This document shows, one piece after another, positions 1 to 10,787 of a DNA stretch of 64,000 nt. Both the position numbers and the translations under genes were made by a program. The stretch comes from Saturnia japonica (taxonomy: Eukaryota; Arthropoda; Insecta; Lepidoptera; Saturniidae): the NCBI GenBank assembly GCA_033032175.1, contig CM065328.1, forward strand, positions 9,114,690-9,178,689. Reading direction: 5' to 3'. A model generated the notes under the pieces. That model made no database searches. It had not been told where the DNA came from and saw only the letters and a list, made by a program, of their open reading frames with translations. The first letter of the stretch is position 1. Every line of letters begins with the position of its first letter.

Positions 1-1195
1 GAAGCTCCTTCCAATAAAATTTCCGAGTGTCCTTATTAGTTGAACCGCAAAGAAATTTGATACGTTAATTCCATTTCTTGAACGAAATACCTTCAAAGAA
101 ATTCTTCGAAGAAGTATTAAATTTGTAAGATAAAGTTATTAACTAAATAATTGTACTTAATTTATTTGAATAGCTTGCCTTGTTTATTTACTGGCTATAA
201 AAAAAGTGTAGGTAAATATCTTGTTAAATACATCCTTGAAAAATAAATGTATGTTCGAAAAAACTAAGATATGTTTGAGCTTGCTAACGACAGATATAAT
301 AATAGTATTTTATATAAATATAAATTAGTAAGCTATCTTTTAGACTTAGTATAAGACAAACAAATTGGTTCTTAGTTAACTGTTAGGATCTACAATAAAC
401 TTCCTAAGTATATTGCCGATTTACCGGACAATAAATTCCAAGAATCGTTTACCATATTTTATTGTAGAAACCGTAGATTATAACGTGATTTTTAATCGTG
501 TTTATAATAAAATATGCACTATGTCATGTCAACAAAATAGAACATAGGTCTTCCTAGTCATTTATCACAGTGCAGATGTTATTTTAATCTGTTAAATGTT
601 AATCAGCATCCGTACATTTCCATATATATGATATATATTATATATATGCTATCACAGGCAAACATACAGATTATTTGATTTAACGCACCGGGTTAAAAAC
701 TTTTTTTTGTATATGATAGCCAGGCTCACGAGGAATAGTATAGGCTATCAAACGTTAGCTACAATTCTCAGCTAGCCTTAAATATTGATTTTTGTTACGT
801 AAATCGGAATCCCGAACTGTTTTCTCTGGCTTAATCGTTAATGATACGAAAATACAATATTTTACAAAATTATTGGTTTTAGTATAAAAAAAGTCTGCGA
901 TAGCATATGCCTATCTCTTATACATAAGCCACAATTAAGTATTTTGTGACAAATATTTGTTGAAAATGAAATAGTTATTAAAAAGCATTATTTTTAGACA
1001 TGCCATATTAATCCTTGCTAACAAAAGTTACTTCAAAGACAATTTTATGAAGTTAAATTTTGTTCTGTATAGTATGTTATTTGGATACATAGTTTAGGAG
1101 ACAATGAAAAATTAAAATAATTTGTACTTGCGGGAAGAATAATTAATATATACACCCAGCTTTGGTGGCACGGTGTTTTTTTCGGATAAAATTAA
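1..1195. other. Gene-free AT-rich stretch
   Basis: No long open frame, RNA gene or recognisable element was seen. A short AT palindromic cluster lies near 620-650. The right edge runs into a Helitron 3' terminus. Confidence 0.5.
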
Positions 1196-1223
1196 CACGG
1201 GTGAAGCCGTGGGGCACAGCTAG
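1196..1223 (+). mobile_element. Helitron 3' terminus (fragment)
   Basis: CACGG (1196-1200) pairs with CCGTG (1207-1211) around a 6-nt loop. CTAG (1220-1223) follows 8 nt later, and the next base is T. A hairpin followed by CTRR and insertion before T is the Helitron 3' signature. The same layout recurs at 34542-34566, 34701-34728 and 54707-54730. No 5' end was assigned to this copy. Confidence 0.5.
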
Positions 1224-1247
1224 TACGTACTTAAGTGCCGTCTGAGA

Positions 1248-1258
1248 CCTTTCTTCTT
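1248..1258. repeat. Left TSD of full-length Jockey element
   Basis: CCTTTCTTCTT here is repeated exactly at 8596-8606, immediately after the A75 tail. It is an 11-bp target-site duplication and fixes both ends of the element between them. Confidence 0.85.
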
Positions 1259-1273
1259 GGAGTTCCGATTTGG

Positions 1274-1286
1274 TCTTGATCGCGAA
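1274..1286. repeat. Left TSD of nested Jockey copy
   Basis: TCTTGATCGCGAA is repeated exactly at 2622-2634 after the A44 tail. This is a 13-bp TSD that brackets the truncated copy and lies inside the 5' UTR of copy 1. Confidence 0.9.
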
Positions 1287-2573
1287 TAGCCATAAACCCC
1301 ACGAAGAGCGCAGCGGTGCTCTTCGACCAAACCGCTACAAAGATACCGCAAAAACTCAAGGACAATCCCCTTGAACTCTTCGGTAATCCGATCCCCTGGG
1401 AAAAGGCGACCAAATATCTAGGTGTAACCCTAGACAGTAGACTCTCCTTTATACGCCACATCAATCTGGTTAGGAAAAGGGCCTCCTGGACCCTCGCCCG
1501 ACTACATCCTCTGTTATGTGCTGCAAGCAAAATGTCCACGAGACACAAGCTTACGCTCTACAAGATGTGTATCCGTCCGATCATGACATATAGCTGCGTT
1601 GCGTTCGCACATATGCCAAGTTATAACTGGGAACGCTTACAAGCCATCCAGAACAAGTTTCTTCACCGCCTTACCGGTGCCCCCTGGTTTGTTCGTATGG
1701 AGGATCTCCATAGAGATATGGACCTTCCCTCGATACATGCATACGCCAAACACCTTTCTCGCTCGTATTTCGACACCGCGTCGAACCACGCGAACCCCTT
1801 AATAAAAGCGGCAGCTTCTTATGTTCCCGACCCCAACGCCTGCCGGAGAAAACGCCGGCCGCGTAATATATTCACTGACCCGCCCGACCAAACCGAAAAA
1901 GCTAACGCGTTCTACGCCGACACCGTCTCTCCAAACAGAGCGTGCCACCGCCCACGCCCGCGTAACCACCGTTCTCTCCGCAGAGGACGGGCGGTCAACT
2001 TCGCTCCCGCACACCCGTCACGTCCACCCTCTCTAGCGGCAACCCAAGCCTAGGTCCGTTCCTCGGTGTGAAGCCCTTGGGTCAGGCAGCCGCCCGCGCG
2101 ATACAAAGTGACACTATACGTGCAACACTTAGTTACCCACACACAACATTACACACGTATGAACACACACACGTGCACACCACACAGGTACATAGGTTCT
2201 GTAAGGGACCTTTTTTTTTCTTTTTTTGCGCTAGTTAGACTATTGCGCTAGTTAGTGTAGAAAAACCATTCCGATTATTAAATACACATACGCATGGTCC
2301 ACTCCTTCCTCCCAGGAGGAGGGGAACGTGCATATGAGTATATATTAGTTAGCTCGAATTCTCATAAGATTAGGGAATTAGTTAGATCGCGACTTTTTCG
2401 CATTCGCGACGACCGCCCGAGCCGAGGTTCGGCCACTCTGGCACCCTCGTGCGGGTCGTCACAAACTTTCGCGGCTGAGTGCCCTAAGCGCTCGCCCCCA
2501 AGTCCGGTGAAGCTGTAAAAGCCGCAGCGGCTCTGTTTGACGATAGGGCCCCTAAGGCTAACAGTGTAGTCAG

Positions 2574-2621
<48 letters not shown>
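1287..2621 (+). mobile_element. 5'-truncated Jockey copy nested in copy 1
   Basis: It begins inside ORF2, just downstream of the reverse transcriptase core, and runs through the ORF2 stop and 3' UTR to a 44-nt poly(A) (2578-2621). Exact 13-bp TSDs flank it. It belongs to a related but distinct subfamily: its coding part differs at many residues from copy 1 and copy 2, while the 3' UTR and terminal sequence before the A tail are closely shared. Because its TSD is made of copy 1 5' UTR sequence, it inserted after copy 1. Confidence 0.88.
1289..2053 (+). pseudogene. Jockey ORF2 C-terminal fragment
   Basis: About 254 codons remain open, equivalent to the last quarter of ORF2, downstream of the YADD motif. 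It aligns without gaps of note to the C-terminus of copy 1 ORF2: the block around TKYLGVTLDSRLSF, the STRHKLTLYK block and the basic tail rich in RPRNHRSLRRGRA are shared. The endonuclease and the catalytic part of the reverse transcriptase are absent because of 5' truncation, so this is a dead fragment. No start codon of its own is expected. Confidence 0.85.
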
Positions 2622-2625
<4 letters not shown>

Positions 2626-2634
2626 GATCGCGAA
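2622..2634. repeat. Right TSD of nested Jockey copy
   Basis: Exact partner of 1274-1286. The copy 1 5' UTR resumes at 2635. Confidence 0.9.
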
Positions 2635-3218
2635 CGGACGTGTCGCTCCGTTTGTGCTCTCGACCATCACGTGACTTAATTGTTGCGATCTTATATTTGG
2701 AATTTATTCGAATATATTGTTGCAATAACGACGTAAACCAACTGGTGTCTAACGCTCGCGTGGTAAACCGCACTTTTCGGTGCGACTTGCTTGTTTTTTA
2801 TAAATCCACGGTTTTGTGGTCGCTCACTGGATACCTGACGGTGCTAACTAAAGTGAGCGGGGCGTGACCCGAGCAGCCCGCTGGTTGTCTCCTTCAGAGG
2901 CAAACAGCCAGACTCGGACGGGCCTGGGAATCTAGGCCTTTGCGGTTATCGCATAGTCTTGCCCCAGGTGTCTCCTGCCAAACCTTCCGATCCTGCACAC
3001 TCCATCCCCGGGAACCTGTTTGGGCCTAGCCCGGTTTAATTACCGGTCTGCGTCCTCGGCCCCGGGCTTGTTAGGGCTCCTTAGGGTTGATAGGTCCTTC
3101 CTGTGTGTCATTGCACCTTGACCACAGGTCTCTTGCCGACTCCGATAGTCTTTTTAAGTTTTTGGCGCACCCCCCTGCCCCTAAGGCAGGGAGGCCTTTA
3201 ATTTAAAATAAAATAAAA
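2635..3218 (+). promoter_or_regulatory. 5' UTR of Jockey copy 1 (main part)
   Basis: Non-coding leader before ORF1. From about 2906 on it matches the leader of copy 2 (59314-59626) almost base for base. Upstream of 2906 it has no counterpart in copy 2, which is 5'-truncated there. It ends in an A-rich stretch just before the ORF1 ATG. Confidence 0.7.
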
Positions 3219-5111
3219 ATGTCCCATTGTCCTCCCTCTTCTGCCGTCATGGCAAATAACGTTACCGACCTGGCCACTTGCATAGGCAAGTTGCAAGCCA
3301 GGATGAAAGCGCTGGAATTTCAATACCAGCGCTATCAAAATTTCGTCGTATTACGGTGTCCCTCTCTAGACGAGGAATACCGTAATCTACCTGAGAACGC
3401 CTGCGTGCGTCGCACCGCTGCGACCGCGACCCGTCATGAGGCCGTTTCAGGTAGCGAGGCGGCCGCTTCAGGTAGCAAGGCGGCCGATGACGTCACGGCT
3501 GCGACCGTTATAACGACTGGCGCCGCGCCAGTCGGCGCCGCGCCCAAACGTCTCACGCGCAGCGCTGCGCGTCCGTCCGCCGCGTCATCCGGGGCCGTGG
3601 CCACGTCTACGGCCACGCCCCCTGTCCCGACTAGCCAATCGCGCGGGTCAAGCCCCGCCTCCGTCAAGCGAGGGCCGCGAAATTCGCGGTCACAATCTAG
3701 GGTTACCAAAAATAGTCCGTACGTCCGTCCCGCGCGATCCACGGAAACCGCGTTAAAGACGAAAAATTCGTTTTCGGCCCTTCCGGTCGAACAAGACTCG
3801 CCCGCGAATCCGGATCCATCTCCGGAGATGGATACCGAGAACGACGGCTTCACCGTCGTGGCGTCGCGTAAGCGAACGGCGCGTAGCAGTCCGACTGCTC
3901 AACCGGCGCCTAAGGTAATAGCTAAGGCAGTAGTCAGGGGCGCCGCCGCCCCCGCGTCCTCCCAGCTCCCCGCGCCCGCCGGCGGGAAAAAAGAGCGTGC
4001 CCCACCTCCAATCATAATCCGGGACAAGGCAGCCTGGATGGGAGTCTGCAATGAGATGCGCAGACTCAAACTCGACTACCACAAGGCTAGAAACATAGTC
4101 AACGGGATTTCTATTTCGGTGAGTTCTTCGGAAACTCACCGTAAACTAACCACCCTCCTCCGGCAGAAAGGTCTGCAATTTTATACGTATTCGCTCGCGG
4201 AGGAGCGCGTCCTCCGAGTGGTCATCCGCCGCATTCCGGTGGAGCTCGACCCGTCGGAGGTGTGCTCCTCGCTCAAGGAGCAAAGTTATCCCATCCGGGA
4301 AGTACACCGGATGTACAGTAAAGATAAGCGGCCACTACAAATGGTAGTGGCCATATTGGACCTTTCCCCCGAGGGAAAGGCCATCTTCCAGCTAGAGACG
4401 GTGTGCGGGCTCTCCGGGATTAACGTGGAGCCCCCACACAAAAACCACCAGCCTGCGCAGTGCCACAACTGCCAGCTGTACGGGCACGCTGCCCGTAACT
4501 GTCATTCTCGTCCGCGGTGCGTAAAGTGCCGAGAGGACCACCCCACACGGGAGTGCACGCGCGAGCGTGACTCCGTCGTCCCCCCGAGCTGCGTGTTATG
4601 CGGGGAGGAGGGGCATCCCGCGAATTATCGCGGTTGCCCCAAGGCCCCGCGTACCACGCGGCCACGCACACAGAGGCAGGCGGCCCCCCGGGCGGCGCCC
4701 CCCGCCTCAGCCATCAAAGCGCAACCCCTGCTGGCGTCAGGGGAATTTCCCGCGCTGCCGGTCCCGCGCCAGCTCCCGGCCGCCGCCGGCCCCTCCGCAC
4801 CCCGCGTGGTGCAACCGCAACCCGTGCGTTCATCGCAGAACGCATGGGGCCCCCGCCGCCCCAATCCACAGCCCCTTATGGCTATGGATATTCCCGCGCC
4901 CCGCGCTCCTGCACCCCGCGCGCCCGCTAACACTGTCGTCAATAGTAACGACCTAATGATACTGCTCACCCGCGAGCACGATATCCGCGAGCTCATCGAA
5001 TACAACGACCATTTGGAGCGCTTCGGTCTCATCAAGACCGCTTGCGCGTTCCCCCGCCTCGTAAAGACACTACAACGTCTCGATCGCGAGGCGAGTAGTA
5101 ATAAAAATTAG
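3219..5111 (+). CDS. Jockey ORF1 (Gag-like nucleic-acid-binding protein), copy 1
   Basis: This 630-aa ORF1 protein binds element RNA to form the ribonucleoprotein used in target-primed reverse transcription. The N-terminal half is low-complexity and rich in Ala, Ser, Pro and Arg. A region around residues 333-410 (from VVIRRIPVELD) looks like the PRE/C2HC-associated domain of Jockey Gag proteins. Three zinc knuckles follow at about 415-475: CHNCQLYGHAARNC, CVKCREDHPTREC and CVLCGEEGHPANYRGC. The C-terminal part is Pro/Ala-rich. The ATG follows an A-rich leader; a second in-frame ATG lies 10 codons downstream. The frame is intact. It ends in TAG, 9 nt before the ORF2 ATG and in the same frame as ORF2, unlike copy 2. 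The family assignment is firm; the role is from family knowledge. Confidence 0.88.
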   Translation: MSHCPPSSAVMANNVTDLATCIGKLQARMKALEFQYQRYQNFVVLRCPSLDEEYRNLPENACVRRTAATATRHEAVSGSEAAASGSKAADDVTAATVITTGAAPVGAAPKRLTRSAARPSAASSGAVATSTATPPVPTSQSRGSSPASVKRGPRNSRSQSRVTKNSPYVRPARSTETALKTKNSFSALPVEQDSPANPDPSPEMDTENDGFTVVASRKRTARSSPTAQPAPKVIAKAVVRGAAAPASSQLPAPAGGKKERAPPPIIIRDKAAWMGVCNEMRRLKLDYHKARNIVNGISISVSSSETHRKLTTLLRQKGLQFYTYSLAEERVLRVVIRRIPVELDPSEVCSSLKEQSYPIREVHRMYSKDKRPLQMVVAILDLSPEGKAIFQLETVCGLSGINVEPPHKNHQPAQCHNCQLYGHAARNCHSRPRCVKCREDHPTRECTRERDSVVPPSCVLCGEEGHPANYRGCPKAPRTTRPRTQRQAAPRAAPPASAIKAQPLLASGEFPALPVPRQLPAAAGPSAPRVVQPQPVRSSQNAWGPRRPNPQPLMAMDIPAPRAPAPRAPANTVVNSNDLMILLTREHDIRELIEYNDHLERFGLIKTACAFPRLVKTLQRLDREASSNKN

Positions 5112-5120
5112 GGCCTTTCA

Positions 5121-8014
5121 ATGGCTAAGTTTAAACCGAAAGCGTTAAATCTTTCATTTTTTAACGCGCGAAGCCTACTTCCGCAGCGTGATCTCGTCGC
5201 GACCTTTCTTAAAGATCACCAAGTAGATGTTCTTTTAGTGCAGGAGACGCTCTTAAAGCGTGCTAAACGTGATCCAAAAATCGCGAACTACAATATTGTA
5301 AGAAATGACCGGGCCGGCCGCGGGGGCGGCACTCTCATTTATTACAAACGATCGTTATATTGTACGCCGGTAGATCCTCCGATACTTACCAATATGGAAG
5401 TATCCGTGTGTAGACTAGGAATGACCGACCACCCGTCCATAACGTTAGTCTCAGTTTATCTCTCGCCGAGGAAAGAGCCTCTCAGGTCTGACCTAGAAAA
5501 ACTACTTTCGCTCGGTGAATCGGTCATTATAGCGGGTGACCTCAATTGTGGACACACTTCGTTTGGCAATTGGAGAGACTCCAGTAATGGGTTAAACTCG
5601 AAGAGCTAACGAACGTGCTAAACTTTGATGTCATAGCGCCACCCACTCCCACCCACTTTCAAGACAACTGTATGCCGACAGTGCTTGATGTAGCTCTCAT
5701 TAAAGGTATCGCGCTTCGGTTACGACTCATTCGGGTCGTACACGAGCTCGACTCCGACCACCGTCCGGTCATCATGCAGCTAGGTCAACCAGACGACTCT
5801 AGCCCTCCTTCGGTCCAAGTGGTTGACTATGCCAAGCTAAAACATTATCTTGCGGACAGGCCGTCCTCGTCCAGCTTAGATAGGATCCCGGACGTATTGG
5901 GGTCCGTTGCGGACGTAGATCTCGCGATCGATTCTCTGGTCGACCACCTGCAGGCCGGCATCGGAGAGGCCTCGAGAGAGGTCGAAGAGGCGAGCGATCG
6001 CCGCTTCGTACTCCCTGCCGACGTGCGGGCGTTGTTGACGGAAAAGAACGCGGCGACTCGTGCGCACGACCACTATCCGACCGAGGAAAACCGCGCACGT
6101 TTACGCGCACTTCAAAGATCGGTTAGAGCCCGTATATTAGAACTCAGAAGTCACAGATGGGACGCCCTCGTCGAAGGGCTAAGGCCGTCGCATCTGGCTT
6201 ACTGGAAATTAGCTCACAGCCTCAAAATAGAGGCTTCTTATCTTATGCCCCCCCTCGAGAGGGGTCCCGGTATACCGCTCGCCTTCGATAGCAGCGACAA
6301 GGCGGAGTGCCTCGCTACTTGTTTGGAGAGCCAGTGCTCTCCGAACAGTGTCGATGCAAATACCGACCGGGTCGAGGGTATCGATGGATGCGTGCGGGAG
6401 CTGGATAAGCTCCCCGCGACAGACTCCCTGTCCCCAGTCACGTCTGAGGAGGTTCTTTCCATTATAAAAAGCCTTAAGCTTAGAAAAGCACCAGGTCCCG
6501 ACGGGATCAGGAATGAAGTACTTAGACTTCTTCCCGATCGCCTCATAGCTCTTTTGGTCTGCATCTTCAATGTAGCCATAGCCCACTGCCATTTTCCAGC
6601 CGCCTGGAAAAAGGCCATAGTCATAGGTATCCGTAAGCCCGGCAAGAGCGCGTCGCTTCCCGACAGCTATCGCCCGATCAGTCTCCTAAATACTTTAGGG
6701 AAAATGTACGAGCGGATCCTTCTGAACCGTCTCAAGTCAGTAATAGAGGAGAAAGACCTCTATCCGCCTGAGCAATTCGGTTTCCGTGCTAGATATTCTT
6801 GCACTCATCAAGTGCACCGCCTCACGGAGCACGTTGCATTTAATTTTGCTGAATTATATAAACCCCGCCGTACACTTGCGGTCTTTTTCGACGTTGCCAA
6901 GGCCTTCGATAAGGTCTGGCACGAGGGATTGATCTACAAGTTGTATCACTTTGAAGTCCCCGATAGGCTAATTAAAATAATTCGCGACTATCTAACAGAT
7001 CGCACCTTTCGCTATAGAGTGGAAGGTGAATTGTCCACGCCCCGTCCAATACGCTCAGGCGTTCCCCAAGGTTCGATCCTGGCTCCTAGCCTATTTAACC
7101 TGTACGTCAGTGACCTACCTCGACTCCCGGAGGTCGAGGTAGGGCTATACGCTGACGATACAGTCTTATATGCCTCAGATAGGAATAGATCCCACCTCAG
7201 ACACAAAGTCCAACGCTCCGTGACCACTCTCGGGAAGTGGTTTAACGAGTGGCGTATAGCCGTTAATCCCTCGAAGAGCGCCGCGATGCTCTTCGATGCG
7301 GATTCGTCACAGATACCGTGGAAGCTTAAACCTGTTAAGCTCTACGATAATCCGATTCCGTATGTAAGAGAGACCAAATATCTAGGGGTAACCCTAGATA
7401 GTAGGCTCTCTTTTAGACCCCACATCCGTAAGGTTAGGAACAGGGCCGCGTGGGTCCTGGGCCGGTTGCATCCTCTGTTGTGTTCGGTGAGTAAAATGTC
7501 CACGCGACATAAGCTCACGCTCTACAAGACGTGTATTCGACCAATTTTGACATACAGTTGCGCCGTGTTCGCACATATGTCCGAGTCGAGTTTCAAACGG
7601 TTACAATCGATACAGAATAGGTTCCTCTATCGTCTCACCGGGGCCCCGTGGTATGTTCGAAGCGTAGATCTCCATAGAGATATGGAGCTTCCTTCGATAC
7701 ATGCCTACGTTAAACAGCTCTCCCGTTCGTATTTCGACACCGCGTCGAACCACGCGAATCCGTTAATAAAAACAGCCGCCACTTATGTTCCGGCACCCAC
7801 GGACATCCGGTGCAAACGCCGGCCGCGCAATATTTTTATTGATCCCGACGATCACATCGAAAATTCGAATAAATATTACACATCCGTCTCTCCAAACAGA
7901 GCGTGCCAGCGCCCACGCCCGCGTAACCACCGTTCTCTCCGCAGAGGGCGGGCGGTCAATTTCGCTCCAGCACACCCGTCACGTCCACCCTCTCTAGCGG
8001 TAACCCAAGCCTAG
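5121..8014 (+). pseudogene. Jockey ORF2 (endonuclease-reverse transcriptase), one frameshift, copy 1
   Basis: ORF2 nicks target DNA with an APE-type endonuclease and primes reverse transcription there. The N-terminal endonuclease shows an FFNARSLL start, QETLL, GDLN (near 5538) and DSDHRP. The reverse transcriptase shows KAPGPDGI, SYRPISLL, FFDVAKAFDKVW, GVPQGS and YADD (7148-7159). The C-terminal region is basic, as in the nested copy. A run of three G near 5588-5591 is four G in copy 2 (61979-61984). That single missing base shifts the frame and creates a stop at 5607-5609, so the endonuclease is cut from the rest. Apart from this the frame is open to 8014. The undamaged length would be about 964 aa. 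No RNase H domain was recognised. Confidence 0.88.
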
Positions 8015-8516
8015 GTCCGTTCCTCGGTGTGAAACCCTTGGGTCAGGCAACCGCCCGCGCGATACAAGTGACACTGTACGTGCATCACTTAGCTACCTAC
8101 ATACAACACTACACACGTATGAACATACACACGTGCACACCACACAGGTACATAGGTTCTGTGAGGGACCTTTTTTTTTCTTTTTTTTACGCTAGTTAGT
8201 TAGCGCTAGTTAGTGTAGAAACATTCCGATTATTGAATACACATACGCACGGTTCCTTCCTTCCTCCCAGGAGGAAGGGAACGTGCCTATGTGTATATTT
8301 AGTTAGCTCGAATCGTAGGTGTAGGGATTCGAATAGATCGCGACCTATTTGCGAACGCGACGACCGCCCGAGCCGAGGTCCGGCCACTTTGGCACCCTCG
8401 TGCGAGTCGTCCACAAAACTTTCGCGGCTGAGTGCCCTCTGCGCTCGCCCCCAAGTCCGGTGAAGCTGTAAAAGCCGCAGCGGCTTTAGGGCCCCTAAGG
8501 CTAACAGTGTAGTCAG

Positions 8517-8595
<79 letters not shown>
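8015..8595 (+). other. Jockey 3' UTR and poly(A) tail, copy 1
   Basis: About 505 nt of 3' UTR shared with the nested copy, ending in GTCAGTTCT followed by 75 A (8521-8595). The terminal block (about 8440-8520) is the part repeated in the short Jockey remnants at 12.1, 23.4, 39.6, 40.3, 42.3 and 42.7 kb. Confidence 0.8.
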
Positions 8596-8600
<5 letters not shown>

Positions 8601-8606
8601 CTTCTT
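8596..8606. repeat. Right TSD of Jockey copy 1
   Basis: Exact partner of 1248-1258. Confidence 0.85.
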
Positions 8607-8611
8607 CTTTA

Positions 8612-8705
8612 ATTTAAGAGCTCGGCTCTTGTCGGTGGCGCAGTTGCCACTGTTCTCTATCCTCTGCCTTCCTTTTGACGTCTTGATATGACACGACTTT
8701 ATCAG
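8612..8705 (+). repeat. Fragment of a dispersed repeat
   Basis: The block containing CTCTTGTCGGT and TATGACACGAC resembles the reverse complement of 42367-42460. It is a diverged copy of one dispersed repeat of unknown class. Confidence 0.4.
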
Positions 8706-9288
8706 TTTATTCTGAAAACTTAAATTCAATCAAATATTTTCATATTAGTTGAAACGTAAAGAATTATTGTAATAAAAAATTTGATTAATTAAGGCGTTGC
8801 TATTTTCCAGAAATCTAAATTTAAATAGTATCTAGATTTATTGATCTTTATTACTTGTACCAAGAGAAATTAACAATGTTAATGAAAGAAAGTTTTTTTT
8901 TAACTTTTTTTTTATCCAAAGGAATGTTATCAGACTCACTGTAATGCAAAAATAATTACAAAAAAACTTGAGATAATCAGAATGACAAATCAAGACAAAA
9001 ACCTGACGCCGCGCCGCGAAGTGATTTGTAATGCTCTTAATTTTTGTTTTTCGTCAAAAAAATTATATTAAAACGCTCTCAGAAATTGAGATTTTCATTT
9101 AATTTAGTTTTGTTAAAATTTCTGTTTGGGAACTTCACTAGAATATAATTAATCGATCCGTTTACTGCATATTCTTCATTAATATCGATGTAAAAGAAGA
9201 TATTAATATGGGATTAATAAACATGTTAAGTAATACACATCTAAATTAAACATTTAAATATAATCATAATATTTTTTGTTTTGATTTA
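8706..9288. other. Gene-free AT-rich stretch
   Basis: No open frame of note and no recognised element. Confidence 0.4.
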
Positions 9289-9465
9289 GGGACTTTTATT
9301 CTACCTAATATATCAGCCCCATTATGTCCTTTACTGCATGAAATCAGGAGAGTAGCTGATGGAATAACACTACACGGTCATGTAACATCTTGGCATCGTC
9401 CGAATAAGGTTCTGGAAAAATGGTATGCAAAACACCTATTTAATGACAGTTTAAATTCATGCTAA
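9289..9465 (+). other. Exon-like open segment (uncertain)
   Basis: A T-rich tract ends in TTTAG at 9285-9289, a good 3' splice-site shape. It is followed by 58 open codons to TAA at 9463-9465. The encoded stretch, which includes LHGHVTSWHRP and KVLEKWYAKHL, has mixed, protein-like composition in AT-rich DNA where stops should be frequent. I do not recognise it. It could be a terminal exon, an unknown repeat, or chance. Confidence 0.2.
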
Positions 9466-10787
9466 ACATCAGCGACCCCCCGTTCTCCGGTCTTGTTCTT
9501 GATACACTCCATCAGTTAGTGATGTATGTCATCAATCTTTCGAAATATATTACAGTTGGATGACTCCATTTTCTCCATGCGATGCTCTATAGTGTGCTCT
9601 AAATTTCTCAAACCACCCGCGCCAGCTTCGCACGTGTACATTTTACAGAATGGTATATTTTATGTTTAAAAGCATGATTTAGAGCTTAGAGCTTTAGTAT
9701 TGATAGATCATAACATCATAGTTATGAAAATTACGCTTAGCTTACTACGCGCAATTCGGTATAGGTGCGGTTTGACGGCCAAGCTGCGAGTGATTTCTTT
9801 GATTGCATGTAATTTTTAATCCATGATATTTTTTATGATGCAAATTTTCGCGATGGATAACTAACGAAATGAAGTTTTAATGATATCTAAAAAAGGTTCA
9901 TTTATACTCACTGATATTCACGAATAACTTTGGTACAAGAAACCACGGTGATATACACACACAAGTAAACGAGTGAGAACCATTCAGTATAAATGTTGAG
10001 AGCGCTGAGTCGTAAAGAACTGATCAAATGCGACGCTGGCCGAATGGCACGTAGCAACGTCCCATCAAAATAATAATAATCTTTAAACTTTATTTGAACA
10101 CAAGATCAAGTAAAACATGTATCAACAAAACATAATTGACAGTTCATAATTATATATAATATATACCAATTTTTTTAATCAATTATTCAAAAAATAAAAA
10201 AACAGAGATCAATGTCAGGTAAACAAATGTACCACTTTTACTCTCGTCCAAAAGCGTCATTAGACTAGTAGCTCAGTGAATTGATGGTACTATCCATCAT
10301 TATAGCCAAACAATGCCACATTCACTCAAACACTCATCATGATACACACAATAGAAGACGCTTAGCAAGGCAATGTCCCTGCGCATCTGAAGTATAAAAA
10401 TCCCTATAACATATAAACTGTGCTTATGGCTGTCCTCCTGGAGTTGGATAAAAATTGACTTTATTCGACTTTACAGTAACTGAAAGCATCCATAGCTCGA
10501 CTTCATATGAAACGCGTTCTACGTCTAAAATATTAAATTTCGACTTCCAGAGCGGGTTTAAAAGTGTAAGTACCTACTTAACATGAACGAACGGGGTCCT
10601 ATCCCGAGATAAAGCATGAAACTTCCGTGTTATCTCATTAATCTGACTATATTTCCCTAGAGCATGTGGATTTCCTGCTAACACGGTTTGAATTAATCAC
10701 AATTTGCTCAAGCAGTGCTTGATTCTTTGAACATTACGTGGATTTTACACAAATTCGGCGATGTAATTGCATTTGTTTTTTAATTCA
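9466..10787. other. Gene-free stretch
   Basis: AT-rich, with stops in all frames; no element boundaries seen. Confidence 0.4.

Larger units (their letters stand above)
1261..2642 (+). promoter_or_regulatory. Jockey internal promoter, split by insertion
   Basis: Jockey-type elements have an internal RNA polymerase II promoter with an initiator at +1 and a downstream promoter element (DPE, RGWYV) at about +28. If the nested insertion is ignored and A1261 is taken as +1, GGACGTG (2636-2642) falls exactly at +28 to +34. The two extra G at 1259-1260 could derive from the RNA cap. The insertion now separates the two halves by about 1.35 kb. The positions are read from the sequence; the promoter function is inferred. 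Confidence 0.5.
1259..8595 (+). mobile_element. Full-length Jockey-clade non-LTR retrotransposon, copy 1
   Basis: This is a complete LINE: 5' UTR, ORF1 (3219-5111), ORF2 (5121-8014, frameshifted), 3' UTR and a 75-nt poly(A) tail (8521-8595), flanked by 11-bp TSDs. About 1.35 kb of it is a foreign insertion (1287-2634 including one TSD copy), so the element proper is close to 6 kb. It is GC- and CpG-richer than the AT-rich surroundings. ORF1 has three CCHC zinc knuckles, and ORF2 combines an apurinic-type endonuclease with a YADD reverse transcriptase, which together with the A tail fit the Jockey clade. It is nearly identical to the copy at 59314-64000 over the shared part. The long pure A tail and exact TSD suggest a young insertion. 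The clade is assigned from domain layout; the family name is unknown. Confidence 0.85.

Noticed and set aside
33..75. Similarity to 8743-8795 (TATTAGTTGAA.CG.AAAGAA)
   Set aside because: The match is short, AT-rich and gapped. The TSDs at 1248 and 8596 already define the insertion, so it is probably chance or a faint old repeat.
2362..2773. Minus-strand frames with long phenylalanine runs
   Set aside because: They are the reverse reading of the poly(A) tail of the nested Jockey copy. The same applies to 8196-8729.
3434..4139. Long minus-strand frames opposite Jockey ORF1 (also 59842-60715)
   Set aside because: They are shadows of the GC-rich sense frame and have no domain of their own.
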